64,000 nucleotides of DNA, from NCBI GenBank assembly GCA_032358255.1, contig JAULBX010026496.1, positions 166,214-230,213 of the forward strand. The letters run 5' to 3'. Position numbers and translations under genes: made by a program. This document shows, piece by piece, positions 1 to 11,664 of the stretch. The stretch comes from Heterotrichella gracilis (lineage: Eukaryota > Sar > Xanthophyceae > Tribonematales > Xanthonemataceae). Position 1 is the first letter of the stretch. Each line of letters opens with the position of its first letter. The notes under the pieces were generated by a model. It saw only the letters and a list, made by a program, of their open reading frames with translations, was not told the DNA's origin and did not search any database.

Positions 1-89
1 CAGGTGGACTAGAACAGTGAACAATGCAGTTCATAGTTATACCACACAGTACCCTATCACGCGCAAGCAACTTTGCAAGGCAGTCCTAC

Positions 90-170
90 CTGTGCCAGGG
101 CGTCATCAGGCAGGCTGTGGATGTGCCCTCGAGCAGACTGCGATCCCCTTTCAGAAGGGTTTAGGGCCAT
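90..170 (-). CDS. F-box family gene A, first exon only (rest lies off the left edge)
   Basis: On the minus strand the ATG at 170 opens a 27-codon exon ending in the F-box start SLPDDALAQ, followed by a GT donor at 89-88. It is a close copy of the first exons of the three other F-box genes here (3348-3262, 59807-59893, 62969-63052), including the conserved 5' UTR just before the ATG. The matching intron start is present at 1-89. The body of the gene would lie at lower coordinates, outside the window. F-box proteins act as substrate adaptors of SCF ubiquitin ligases; that role is inferred from the family. Confidence 0.7.
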
Positions 171-1437
171 GGCGGGCTGCTGCAGATGTTGGCTGCGAAG
201 CTAGGCTGCCGGAGGAAATAGCAGGCTGTATCCTAGTTAATTACATATTGAGTTTCGAGTCAGCTGGGCTGCGTTTTGCATGCATGCATGTGCATGTGGA
301 CAGGGTTGTGGTACCTTTTGCTTTGGACTTAACGCGATATAACATGCACCTTTGGGTTAGAGAGCAAAGTGTGCCAACGTTTGGTAAAGCTGAGGTGTCA
401 GTGGGGTTTGTAAGCCTAACAATAGGCAAGTGGGTGTTCAGAACGCTGTGTCCCAAAGGGGGGTTGTGTATGAGAAATGGTATTTGAAGAGGACAACCAG
501 ATTAATCCTGCCAATTGGGTGGGTTATTGGGGGCCCGTTGCCGCAACAGGCTGTTGTTGCACACTCGGTGTCATTAAAGAGCTTCCTCAGGACACTGGCC
601 ATACGAGTCGAAAAACTTAAAAAAAGGTTGAAAATAAAGCCTCAAGTGCCCTGCCAGGTTCTTGATGAGTCCATTGGATTCACTCCAGCTGGATGGCAAC
701 CCTCTGTGTCCACATCCCTCTTTAATTCAGGGACAACGGTTACCCGCACCCGCAAAAGCATTGGCACCATACTGCGCGTCGAGGGGCTGGCTCCCTGACT
801 GGGTGAACAACCTGATCTTGGCGTGTAATGTACGTATTTATTGCAGTTGTGCCATCACATTGGCACACTTGCTTCTCCCGCACCGCCCGCTGTAGGATTT
901 CAAAACATGACAAAGCACAAACTGTAGCAATAATATTTGGTCGACTTGTACTGAATGAATGGTGTTTATAGTACTGGTCAGCACAGGCCACAGGCAAAAT
1001 CAATCATGGTGCCAAATTCAATGCTGAGCACACTTTGTGGCTAAGCAGCAACTGTGAGGGTGGGTACAACCTGAAATCTACCCACCATGCTGATCACCCT
1101 GATACGCGCTGACACGCACAGTCCCCGTTCAAACACCTTCCCACATCCCTGTGCGTCGCAAATTGCAGGCACAGTGCCAGCATCATGAGGTAACCAGCAT
1201 GCTCACCCCCGTGACTCCCCATACAACGAAATTGAAATTGAATTGTTGTGCCTTTTCATCTTAATTGAATTTGATTGTGCGGAAAGCTGGCAGAAAGCAC
1301 TGGTGAACAACGCACTGGCAGAACCTGGCAGAAACTGGCAAAGCTACCGCACAAAACTTGGTCAGCAACCACCACCACTGAGGCAGCTGCGGCATGTGAA
1401 AAAAACACGCCAGGATCAGGTCTTGCTACGCCGTAGG
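171..1437. other. Intergenic: promoter of F-box gene A and 3' flank of F-box gene B
   Basis: No gene is recognised here. It holds an alternating ATGC run near 277-296, upstream of gene A. The part next to gene B (about 640-1437) is similar, in reverse orientation, to the 3' flank of the F-box pseudogene at the right edge (about 61500-62170). Matching blocks include 1090-1140 with 61795-61835 and 770-800 with 62125-62165. The 3' flank was therefore copied together with the gene. Confidence 0.6.
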
Positions 1438-3348
1438 CTAGGATGGCGTATCGTAACATACTATATCATATTCATGCATGACGTCGTTGGCCATGGCCTG
1501 AGACTCAGTCGTGATCCCTGCATCCACATGCGCCTTGGCTTCAAGCCCACGCAGCTGCGCCACATGGCCATGCACCCACCGCACGGCAGCCAGCCTGCCA
1601 CCGTCATCCACCTCCGCACCACCCGCCTGCCCCACTATTTCCTCCATGCTCATGCGCCTCCCCTGGGGCTGTCTCTCTGGTGGCCGGTCGCTGCCGCTCT
1701 CCACCGCTATCTCCCACCCCTGCCCAACCACCCGCACCTGCTGATCGTGCTCCGTGAGGCGAAATCCAGGGTGCAGGGGGGCGGTGAGGGTCACGCCAGG
1801 GCACCGGGGAGCATGCAGACGGGTGAGTTTGGGCAACGCCGGGAGCTGAATGTAACCCTGGTCCGTGCATTGCTCGTGTGAATCATTTTTTGTCACACTC
1901 AAGTGCTGCAGCGTAGTTGGCGCGTGGGGCAGCAGCAGTGGCGCTACAATCCGAGAACCGCTCCACCACAGGCATAAGCTGCGCAGGGGTGGCAGGAGGC
2001 GAGCCCAGTCATCCTTCACAAGTAAAGGTGTCTCGAGCATGTATGAATACTGGGAATCGACGTGGAGCTGGAGTTTCTCTAGGCCATCGGGCCACCAGGG
2101 TGATGCGCCATGTGGCAGCTTCAGTGTGGCGTCGCTGACATACAGTGTCAAGCTGGTCAGCGCGGCTGCAGGGCGCAGGTCCAATGCAAACTGCGTATTC
2201 ATCACTGAGAGAGTCAGGCTGCGCAGCTGGGGAAGGCTGCTGAGGGGAAGGCACCGCATAAGTGGAATTAGGAGGTTGACGTGCATCATCGCACCCACGC
2301 TGAAATGGGCGTCAAGCACCGATGGCAAGTGTGGAAGAGGGCGCAGGGTGATGTAAGCTGGGTCAGGCCCGGAGAGGTGCACCAGGTTCAAAGAAAGGCT
2401 GGTGAGCGCTGTTAGGTGGCTGAGGGGTGCATATACCGCTCCCCATCCCTCATTCTCCGCTGTAGAATTGCTACGTTGTTTGCTACCATATGCGACCCCG
2501 GATAGATCCAACACCTGCAGTTGATGGAGGCGTGCGACCGCCGCAAAGAGCTCTTCAAAACACTGCAATGGCGCTGTATCCGAGACACAGCGCACTCCAA
2601 GCTGCAACACCTGCGCGTGTGCCGGCGCCATAGCTGTCACCATGCGCAAACCCTGCTCAAAGCTGCACTGAAAACGAAGGCAAAGCTCTCTTGTGTGGTG
2701 CAGGTACTTGTGCAGGCTGTCAATCGGGCACAAGTCATCCCGCCTCTTGCCCACCAACTCCCACAGCACGCCTTGGTTGTGCAGCAGGTTGTGCCAGCGC
2801 TTGCACACCGTGGTGGCGCGGGTGCGTTCAGGCATACCCAGGCACAACAGCACCTGCGGCGACAAGAACAACGCTGTTATTGCTGTGCCACTGTCTTAGT
2901 GTGTGGCGTTGGTACCACTGTCAGAAAGGTAGCACTTTCCCAGGAGAAAGAGCGGCGCATGACCACCGCAGCACAAGGCACAGTACATTCGCATACATGT
3001 ATTGATGCCACCTGGTCGCAGCAATTGTGGCATCTCCACTCCTTATCTACTGTGGCAGAAACTAGTGCGACAAATAGCTTGCTACCTTCAATGTGAGTAG
3101 TCACTGGGGGCTTGGTTCCCCACTAGACAGTGCAGGGTCTAATAAGTCGCTGGAAAGTGTCCTGAACCATGAGGGCAGGTGGACTAGAACAGTGAACAGC
3201 AGTTCATAGTTATACCACACAGTACCCTATCACGCGCAAGCACCTTGCAAGGCAGCCCTACCTGTGCCAAGGCGTCATCAGGCAGGCTGTGAATGTGTTT
3301 TTCTGGGACAGGCTGCGATGCCTCCTCCTGTGGGTTCACAGAGCCCAT
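1438..3348 (-). CDS. F-box protein with leucine-rich C-terminal region (gene B, complete)
   Basis: Two exons: 3348-3262 (29 codons) and 2853-1438, joined in phase 0 by a GT-AG intron of about 400 bp, giving about 500 residues. The join falls inside the F-box: exon 1 ends LPDDALAQ and exon 2 starts VLLCLGMPERTRATTVCKRW, a good F-box match near residues 21-60. The rest is rich in Leu with LTSLSL and LRSLTL type segments, resembling degenerate leucine-rich repeats for substrate binding. The start was chosen because ATG-Gly-Ser is conserved in three family copies, although the frame stays open further upstream. This is the only intact full-length member in the window. Its target is unknown; the SCF adaptor role is inferred from the family. 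Confidence 0.82.
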
Positions 3349-4184
3349 GGCTCGGGCTGCTGCAGTTGTTGGCTGCAGGTTTAAGCTATCGAAGGAACCA
3401 GCTAGCTGCATCAACAAGTATTTTGGGCTGACCTAGTTACATCGTGGCAGTTGTATTTGTGCTGACTCTCGGGACGCACAAAACTGTACTGGAAAGGACC
3501 CACGTTCCAAATGTCACACACAGAGGACCACTTGCCGACAAGTCGTCGTGCATAGCTTTTGTGATACTTGAGCTCAGACGTCAAAGGCTGTGCGGGGCCC
3601 AACCTTCAACAGCCATATGCATGCATGCATGTTTACTGTATCCCTTGTACCTACAGGGGTTTGTGGAGAACCCTTGTCTTTGGGCACGCGGTTCTACGAA
3701 CTGTGGGTTGAAGTTTATAGAGAGTAATTCAGTTTAGGTGGAGGGCTCGGTACTATTTGCAAGGAGCATCAGGGTCGCCTGGGTGGGTGTAACAGGGCAC
3801 TGCTGAAACCCTTAGCTAGGGTTCTGGTAAGGTTCCTCAGGTTATCCAGTCCAGGGATGCACCTGCAGCTACCTGCTTGGCTGAAGAGATTAGCTAGGGG
3901 TGAAGACGGGATCCATCCATGGTCATTGTAACTGTTGTAGTTGCACACTAAGGAAGAAAGAAAGAATGAGAATGCACAAAGGCGGAGTTAGGAGGTCGGC
4001 TCGCACCATAACCAGAACCAGCCAAAACTGAGGTCATTAAATAACCTATGCCATGACGGAAAATGGGCATATGTACACCTAGTGCTTGTTTAACCCCCAC
4101 ATTGAAAAGTAAAAGGATATGCACCTTCCCTGACTGATATTGAACTCTATATCTTTGAAACACCTCGCCCTGCACAGCGCCCCC
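3349..4184. promoter_or_regulatory. Upstream region of F-box gene B, then the 3' flank of the methyltransferase gene
   Basis: About 250 bp upstream of gene B (roughly 3420-3640) is recognisably shared with the regions upstream of the right-edge F-box copies. Conserved blocks include GCCCGCACAG, TATGCACGAC and GGGTCCTTTCC on the minus strand. An alternating ATGC run (CATGCATGCATG, about 3616-3631) sits about 270 bp before the start codon, as in the other copies. From about 3700 to 4184 nothing recognisable is seen. Confidence 0.5.
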
Positions 4185-6826
4185 CTACGCCTTCCACGCA
4201 AAAACGTCCACCACATCCTCTGCCAGACCCGACATGGGAGCATCCCTGTCCAACACAAAGTCAGGCCCGCTGAAATCGTTCTTGCTCACGTGGTACCCCG
4301 CTAGGGTAAACAGCTGCAGGGTGCGCGCAGCCTTTGCCCGCTCAGTCAGCCACAGCTTGACCACAAAGTAGGGTATCCCCGAGTGCAGCAGGGTGTGGTT
4401 CCCCCCCTCCAGGATCTGTGATTCGTACCCCTCTGTGTCCATCTTCACCATCCCGATGTTCATGGTGTCCAAGGGGGCCACGTTATCCAGGGGGAGGACC
4501 TCGTCCAAGCGGCTGGTCTGCACGTGGTTCTTGACTCGGAAACCATCCGGGATGTGGCCTGTCATCTGGTCCACGCAAAGAGAAATAAGATGAGAAAACA
4601 CGCAAATGATTGGATGGATGGCGTCAGTAAATAGGGTTGCAAGTGGAGCCTGTCCTAGGACATGCACGTTACTCCTTATGTGGCGCCTACATTATTACTA
4701 ATGTAAGTCCGGGACATTATACACAACTGCTATCATGTTTATTACTGTCCAAATACAAGGTACCAGCAGGAGGACTTTAATACATCACGTGTGATTTTAA
4801 AGCCCTCCTGGTATCAGCAACCCATTGGCAACAATCACTTGCGAAACATTTCTGCCTCAAAAGAGAGGATGCTTGACGGGCAAACAATCCAAAATAGAAT
4901 TTAAAAATAACCAAGCCAGAACAGGTTGTAGGCAGTCCCCATCTCCCCCACCTGGTCATCGCAGGCTGTGCGCGCGTCCGCGTGCTTGTTGGTGTGTGAG
5001 TACATAACGCACTCTGCACTGCGGTCGCCCAGCGCCTTGTTGACCAGCACGATGTGGTGCGCAAAGTCTGGGTTGAGGCACAGCGAGGAGCGGAACATCA
5101 TCTCGTTGTCCACCATGGGCTCAAAGGCTATCACCTGCAGGGCGACCATCGAACCGATGTCGGAAACCGCGTAAGCAGAGCCGGGAGGCAAACAAATGGC
5201 GCGCGTTTGTACGCCAGAATGTATTGGGTTGCGTTGCATGCGCTCCAGCTTCACAATCTGTAAGCTAGATGTACTGCTGGAATGCACTGCTAGAATGCAC
5301 TGCACTGCGTTGCATTACATTAAATGCGCAGAAAAAAAGAGTCTGGGTTGAGGCACAGCAAGGAGTGGAACATCGTCTTATTGTCAACCATGCGCTCAAA
5401 GGCAATGAGCCTAGGGGAGGGAAACACATTCAAAAGTGCCGGACCGCCAAGGGCATTGCCTGGTGGTGGCGTAGGCTTGTGAAAGGCTGCAGAATGCAGT
5501 GTCACTGATGAATACATTACTTAATAACCCCAAAATATTTTACCTTGTATCCCACACTGGCCATGGACAGCGAGAACCAGCCCGTGCTTGCGCCAATGTC
5601 GAAAAAGGTGACGTGCTGCGGGGGCAGGCTGTGCGCGGCCGCATACTTGGCCAGGGCCCCCTGCATCTTGTGCAGCAGCGGCACCTCTGAGCTCCCTTGG
5701 AGGAGGATGTCTGATGAGGTGGCGTCGTTGGAGTCGTACACATACATGGTGAAGGGCTGGCTGACGTTGGGTATGAGGATGGGGTGGCGGTCCAGGACCA
5801 GCTTGTAGTAGGGCGGGGGGCGGCGCTTCACCTCGGGGAACACGCTGCGGCAGAAGAGAACAAACGAGAACCAATTGAACTTAACATATTTAGAATGTTT
5901 ATTTTATTATTATGATATAATTGTAGAGCCTGTCTTTGATTGTGCTTCATTTGAGTACAAATATACGCAGAAATAGCTAAACAGTTACACTACGGAACTG
6001 TTCTCAAACAGGCGCGCAAGACATTAAAACGAAGATGAAGGTGGTGCCCCTCGCTCACACTACCCCTAATGCCCATTACCTGTGGCAGCAAACAGTTGCA
6101 CCTTAAAGCCTACACCTTAGACCCTAGACCCTTACCTGTGGCAGTAGAAGTTGGGCTGCGTGAGCGCGTCCCTGAACAGCTCGGTGTGGCAGTTGACGTT
6201 ACACCCTAAACCTAAAACCTAAACCCTGTTAACCTACCCCCTCGACCGTTACCTGTGGCAGTAGAAGTTGAGCTGCGTGAGCGCGTCCCTGAACAGCTCG
6301 GTGTGGCGCAGCACGCTCAGCCATTCGTGCTGCTTGGCCACATGCCGGTGCACAACGTGCTGCGCGGCTGCGTCCCGAATGCTGATGGCCGCCTTGGTGG
6401 CGTTCACGTGGCGCTTCTGCAGGGAAAAATAAATTAGTTGATGATTATTTCAATACATATATTATCAAATATAATGTAGTTGCGCAGCCTGTCCTTGAAC
6501 AGGCGCATTTGTTGAGGAAATGGGGATAGCGAAGGAAGGGGAGTTTCCCTCCCCACCACCACCATCACCCAGAAGGGGCATCGCCCTCGTGTCCATTACT
6601 TTCCCACCTGGAGAGACAGGCCCTGAGCTGCCGCGGTCTCTCGATCCTTGGTCAGCTTGTCGATCTGCGTGCGGTTCCCCGCCAGCATCTGGTCATGTGC
6701 GCGCGCAAGGTCTTCGATGGTCTGCGCCAACCTGCGCCCCCGGTGGGGCAGGTGTGCTGCGCTGCCAGCTGTCAGCAGGCATGTGAGGAGGAGGTGGGCG
6801 AGGAGGGCGGTGGTGGCGGCTGGCAT
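4185..6826 (-). CDS. FkbM-family SAM-dependent methyltransferase with N-terminal signal or anchor
   Basis: Five exons: 6826-6608, 6416-6253, 5844-5544, 5134-4952 and 4565-4185. All phases agree and give 415 residues. Residues 1-24 are hydrophobic (MPAATTALLAHLLLTCLLTA), a signal peptide or anchor. A helical spacer follows. The methyltransferase core begins near residue 200 with VTFFDIGASTGWFSLS (SAM-binding glycine loop), then VIAFEPM (motif II acidic residue). The last exon has MVKMDTEGYESQILEGG, typical of Methyltransf_21 (FkbM). These enzymes usually O-methylate sugars or lipids. With an N-terminal signal a Golgi or secreted glycan substrate is plausible, but this is inference. Two introns contain decayed partial copies of the adjacent exon (see repeats). 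Confidence 0.85.
5338..5410 (-). repeat. Echo of methyltransferase exon 4 within intron 3
   Basis: The minus-strand sequence reads IAFERMVDNKTMFHSLLCLN. It parallels the start of the real exon 4 (5134-5060), IAFEPMVDNEMMFRSSLCLN, with several base changes. There is no continuing exon after it. It is a partial duplication rather than a used exon. Confidence 0.8.
6131..6192 (-). repeat. Echo of the 3' end of methyltransferase exon 2 with its splice donor
   Basis: This matches 6251-6307, the end of exon 2 (TELFRDALTQLNFYCH), almost base for base, including the following GTAA donor. CCCTAAAC-like repeats separate the two copies. The exon end and donor are therefore present twice in tandem. Confidence 0.85.
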
Positions 6827-8764
6827 GCTGCCGGGCTTTGGAGGGGGTGGGTGGATGGTGTGGTGGGGTCGGAGGGGTGCACTGGTGGGGGGTGGGTGGG
6901 GTTGCCGCATGGCTGTGGGTCTCCCTGAGGTGGCGGATGGTGGTTGTGGTGCACGGGTGGGGAGTGGGGGCAACCCTCGGTGACCTGGAGGTGGGTATGC
7001 ACAATTCCCTGGTCGTAACTGTCCAACCTTGGGGATTATTGTCCACTACTGGTGACCTGTGGGAGGGACAGTGGACCCTTAAATGCAACGCACTTGGCAT
7101 GGCACGGTGTGCGGGAGTTGGAAATACGTGCTGTGGTGTTCTCAAAGGAATATGCACACAGGAGTACACATGCTTGCACAGCGTGCTGGTGAGACTCAAG
7201 GCTTGGGCCCTATATGAGGGTCAGCGGTGCACTGGGAGGCATCCCACAAGTCTGGTTGATGGTGCAAAATGTGCAGGAATGCATTCACGAGAAACGAGCG
7301 CGCTTTTTGGTTCAAGATTTCTTTGCAAACGGACGGAGGGGTGACCGAGCAGACAGTGGCCCAACTTGGCACGGGTACTGGCAAACGATCCGGGGGCAAG
7401 TTCGCCGATTCTGTGTGATACCGTGGATTTAAGGCAACGTATAAAGACAAGAGACGCAACATAAATCAGTAAAACATTGGACACTGCCTTTCAGACCGTT
7501 GCTGCCGAAGGATCGCGCGTGATCTTGGGCTAGGTTATGCATGCATGCATCTGTATTGCATGCATATGCCACGAGCCTCACCAAAGCCAGTTAAACTCCA
7601 AACCATATTGCGCCTCGGCTTTTCCTTATTAATAACTGTAGCTTGTAGGTGGCTGTCGACAGGTGCTGCGTTGGCACTGAAGCCCTGCTATCGTACAATG
7701 TACATACATCTTACTATCCGAAGCCCAGTCACACCAAACCACGACCGCACAAGTGGTTTAAAAGGCAGTTTAGGGGGTTTGAATTGGGCCTGCGGTAAAG
7801 GTCTTTGCGTGCTTTTGACCATGGAAGGCGAAGTGTCCACTCCCCCGCACATCATTGACGCGCGGGAGGTGGGGGTTGCGCCATCGTCCGCCTACACAGC
7901 CGCCGTGAGGGTGCCTGTCGTGGACTGCTTTCGAACAAGCGCTCACGCCTGTTTGCATATTGGTAGCAGCACCGTGCGCGGATGCTATCAAGAAGCAGGC
8001 AAAAAGCTTGGGCTGGTGGCATATACGTCCGCTCTTTGCATCGCCCACGTTCGTGACCACACATCTATACATGCCCTGAGGCCTAGCAACCACTAAGCAA
8101 ACCCCGGTGCGCGTGTGTTCAGTGTGCTGCGGTGCATTGCTAGCAGATTTTACCATCGTTTCCGGTGAAGAGCCAAATCAAAGGCCTAACAGGCAGACAA
8201 GCAGCTCCAAAGCTTGTTTCCTTTGTGCATGCATGCATCCCATCGTACATCTGTCATAGCAGCTGTCACCCGAGTCACCCAACACCGCCGTCCCAGCTAC
8301 CTAAGGCATGCACAGAAATTCTCTCTTGCCGTATCAGTTACTCAAATGGGTGCCCATTCAGAACCCTTGCACTCGCATGTACTCTCCTTTGAACCCCAGC
8401 CTGTGTGGCTGCACAGCTTACGGCTGCCCTTGGAGTGGCAGCTGCCTGACTGTCTATGCTGCACATATGCCCCCCCTGCACCCAACAGGGTCTGTGTGCT
8501 TCTGGCACAAGCAGCGCCCCCTCACTGTTAAAGCATCCCTCACCCACCACAATGGGATGTCAACCACCACCACATGTACCACATTGGTATACCAACCACC
8601 ACCGCGTGCGCCACCATTGCTCACCAGCACGTGCCACCGTGGGTCATCATCATCCACCACCACATGCACCATTCACCACCACGCACCACCCCACACCACC
8701 AATCGCCACCAACAACCCCACCCAGGGATACCCACCTTCTTTCGAGGAGCGTAGCGGCGCCAGC
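6827..8764. other. Divergent intergenic region between the methyltransferase and UQCC1 genes
   Basis: The promoters of both divergent genes must lie here. No convincing exon is seen. Two alternating ATGC runs occur (7537-7552, 8227-8240). From about 8545 to 8730 the sequence is a CCACCA/CACCAC-rich low-complexity tract. Confidence 0.5.
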
Positions 8765-11664
8765 ATGCGGCGCGCAGCCCAAGCAGCGCACAGGTGCCTG
8801 GCCGCCACCTGGCAGGCGCACCACCACCCCGCCCTCCCCTTCACAATACCCACCGTATCACCCCCTGTAGCGGCGCTCGCCTGCTGCCCCCACCTGGCGC
8901 ATGGCTTCGCCACAGATTTCAAGGTACCATACCTCTTGTGCAAACCGCTTGGCAAGGGTTTGTTTGCTGTGCAAAAATCCTTCCCATTCTTTTGAAGCAC
9001 TTGTGACCGTTGCACACCCCACGTACAGCCCTTCTTGGCCCTGTGAACCCTCTGTGAAACCCTCACCCTTGTGCATCCAACCCTCTGGAAACCCTGGCGG
9101 AACCCTCTGGAAACCCTGGCGCGACCCTTGTGAACCCCTTGGCTGCAGTCTGCGCTCTTCAGCGCCCCTGCCCACTCCCTTGCCACCAGCGTGCCGGTTG
9201 AGGTGCCCACCCAACAAGCCGCTTCCAGCTTATGGCAAAGGGGGCTGCTGTACGTGGCTGGCTACTACAGCAAGGAGAGCAGGCTACTGAGAGGTGGGTT
9301 TAGGGTTTCTGCGTGGCTATAAGGGTTTGTAAAGGTAGAGCAGGCTGCAGACAAAACCCTAGACAACAGGCTGCTACAGCAAAGGAGAGCAGGCTACTGA
9401 GGGGTGGGGTGTTGCATGGCTGGGGTTTTCGGTATGGTTGTGGGGTTTTGCATGGCTGCAAGGGTTTGCGTAGCTTCTGGTAGGGTTTTGCATGGTTGCA
9501 GGGTTGTGCCAGCATCATCTCATTGAGTTTCACACGTGCTGTTAGTACACCGTCAGGCATGAATGTTGACTGGCACATTCTTGCACAGTGCTTGAACTTT
9601 GAGTTTTTGTAATGCTATTTGTAACGTAGGACTTTCATGGCATGGCCCACCGATGACCTTCAATGTGTACTGTCGCCTGCACTCAAGTGCCAAGAGCCTC
9701 TACGTAAACCCTACACCCAAAAGCTAAACCCTAAACCCTAAACCCCATTGCTGTCCAGGTGCCAGGAGCCTCTACGCTTAGACCCTAAATCCTAAAGCAA
9801 AACCCTAAACCCTGATCCGCATTGCTGTCCAGGTGCCAAGAGCCTCTACGCTTAGACCCTACATCCCAAAGCTAAACCCTAAACCCTAAACCCCATTGCT
9901 GTCCAGGTGCCAAGAGCCTCTACGCTGGGGTCACAGACCAAGCCACAGACCCTAGGTTGTGCGAAGGTGAGGACAACATACACTGTAACCAGGGGAGGAA
10001 CAAAATGTTCACCAAAACGGCATGCGCACCCATTTCATTACCAGCTGACCCCCCATCCCCCACTTCCCAACCCTCGCCCAGCCCTCGCCCAACCCCCATC
10101 CCCCACCTCTCGCCGCGCTGCACCCGCCTGCCCCTTCCCTCCACCCCCACCCCCATTCCTATCTCATCCCCATTACCATCCCCCTATTCTCCCCCTTGCA
10201 GCACTGCACCTGCCCGCCACCTTCCCCTCCACGCACGCCCTGCTTGTGCTGCACCTGTGGCTGCTGCTGGTGAGGCTGCGGGAGGAGGGGAGCGAGGGGA
10301 AGGAGATGGGCCAAATGATGTATGAGATGTTCACGGATGATCTGGAGCTGAGAGTGCGCGCTGCGGGGGTGAAGGTAGGGTTTCTGGCGAAGGTGTTCGC
10401 ATATCTCGCGGTGGAAATCCCATGTGCATATTCCGGGGTGGTTACCAAAGTGCATATCTCCTTACCCACTACCCTCTCACCATGCATGACCCTGACCCTG
10501 CTGTGTGCAGGTACGCATCAACAAGCAGCTCACTGAGCTTGAGAAGATGTTCTACGGGAGCTGCATGGCGTACGACAAGGTGCGTGGTGCAACCCTAAAC
10601 CCTGAACCATAGACCCTAAACAAGTTGCGCGGTGCAACCCCTCTTTACCTCCTTGGGTGCACTTGTGACACAGCCCCTTGGCATGCTGGGCGACCTTGTA
10701 TGTGCCTCACTGGCATGCACACTCACCTATTCACAACACCCAGCTGCGACGCTTTACAATACTGGGAAGTGAGTTGGCAACATGGCATTCACACAGCCCA
10801 GCACAGCACAGCAGCATCTGGCGTGACATGGCATGCGTTAGTCAAGTCACATACAGTCAACACAGCCACATGGCATTGCTCCGCATGGCAGTTACACCAA
10901 TTGCATCGCAGGACATGCGCAATATGCCCTCACTTGAATCCACATGGCGCGTTAAGGGGGATACATGTGGTGCAGGGTTTGCGCGGGGTGGAGAAACTAT
11001 GCGAGGCCCTTAAACGCAACTTGTACATAGCTTAAATGCTGCTGGCGCCACATGCCATGCACATGGCGCATCAGGCGGAATACTCGATTTGATGTAATTG
11101 GTATACTATTAGGTATTGGGATATTTGGTTATGATTACTATGATTTTTGCCGCAGGGTTTGCGCGGTGAGGAGGACCTGTGCGAGGCCCTGTATCGCAAT
11201 GTGTACACAACCGACAGCGGTCCGGAGGGGAAGGCGGCGGCCAAGGTGCTAGAGCGATACGTGCGCAGGTGGGAAATACTATCAAAAGCAGACATTTAGG
11301 TCTGTATGTAACAATGGGGAGGTGTGGGTAATACATACCTAGGGTTTGTGCAACGAGTTTCCGGGTAGGATATAAGCAAACCAATGACGTTTTAGGGTTT
11401 TGTGTTGCCTGTGCACATGGGCGCGGCTTTACTGTCCCTCTTCAAGCGCATCCTGCCTTGACTTTGTATTGCCTCCCCTGCATTCACATAATGCTCCCCC
11501 CTTCCCCCATCAATACCCACCCATCCGGGGCCATTTCAGCTCCCTGTGATTCCCTCGGTTCTTGATTCCCTTCCCTGTGCAGGGAGCTAGCCTGTTTGGC
11601 CAAGACCGACTCCCGGGCGGTGATGGAGGGAGCGCTGCGGTTCTCAGCGCTGCATGCGCAGTGA
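8765..11664 (+). CDS. UQCC1: Ubiquinol-cytochrome c reductase assembly chaperone (UQCC1/CBP3 family)
   Basis: Seven exons: 8765-8923, 9149-9293, 9907-9966, 10202-10374, 10511-10579, 11156-11268 and 11583-11664. They join in phase to give 266 residues. The N-terminus (MRRAAQAAHRCLAATW...) is Arg/Ala-rich with no acidic residue for about 50 positions, as in a mitochondrial presequence. The chaperone domain contains GYYSKESRLLRGAKSLY, then LHLPATFPSTHALLVLHLWL, a long helix through MMYEMFTDDLELRVRAAGVK, and KQLTELEKMFYGS. These fit PF03981 proteins, which bind newly made cytochrome b and help assemble complex III in the mitochondrion. Exons 2, 3, 5 and 6 and the 3' end each have nearby partial duplicates. 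Confidence 0.88.
9335..9408 (+). repeat. Echo of the UQCC1 exon 2 end
   Basis: Positions 9371-9408 repeat the end of exon 2 and its donor (GCTACTACAGCAAGGAGAGC onward, 9268-9300) with a few changes. A shorter fragment of the same sequence lies near 9335-9348. The surrounding intron is rich in AGGGTTT-type repeats. Confidence 0.8.
9687..9923 (+). repeat. Tandem array of ~74 bp units: splice acceptor + UQCC1 exon 3 start + telomere-like repeat
   Basis: The motif GTGCCAAGAGCCTCTACG starts at 9687, 9759 (one change), 9833 and 9907, so the spacing is 72, 74 and 74 bp. The last three copies are preceded by CATTGCTGTCCAG, a good splice acceptor. The first 17-18 bases equal the start of exon 3. The rest of each unit is CCCTAAA-like repeat. 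Only the last copy continues into the coding exon (9907-9966). Confidence 0.93.
10970..11032 (+). repeat. Echo of UQCC1 exon 6
   Basis: The sequence starting GGTTTGCGCGGGGTGGAGA reads GLRGVEKLCEALKRNLYIA and then a stop. It parallels the real exon 6 (11156 onward), GLRGEEDLCEALYRNVYTT, and is preceded by a GTGCAG acceptor. The stop makes it a poor exon, so it is a decaying duplicate. Confidence 0.82.

Noticed and set aside
1243-1881. Long plus-strand open frame opposite F-box gene B
   Set aside because: It is antisense to the well-supported minus-strand exon and has no recognisable features; it is open only because of the codon composition of gene B.
8456-8995. His/Pro-rich open frame upstream of UQCC1
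   Set aside because: The upstream part is a CCACCA low-complexity tract; only the part from the ATG at 8765 is supported as UQCC1 exon 1.
9687-9760. A chromosome-end or telomere interpretation of the CCCTAAA repeats
   Set aside because: The repeats are short, interspersed within genes on both sides and mixed with exon pieces; this is interstitial sequence.
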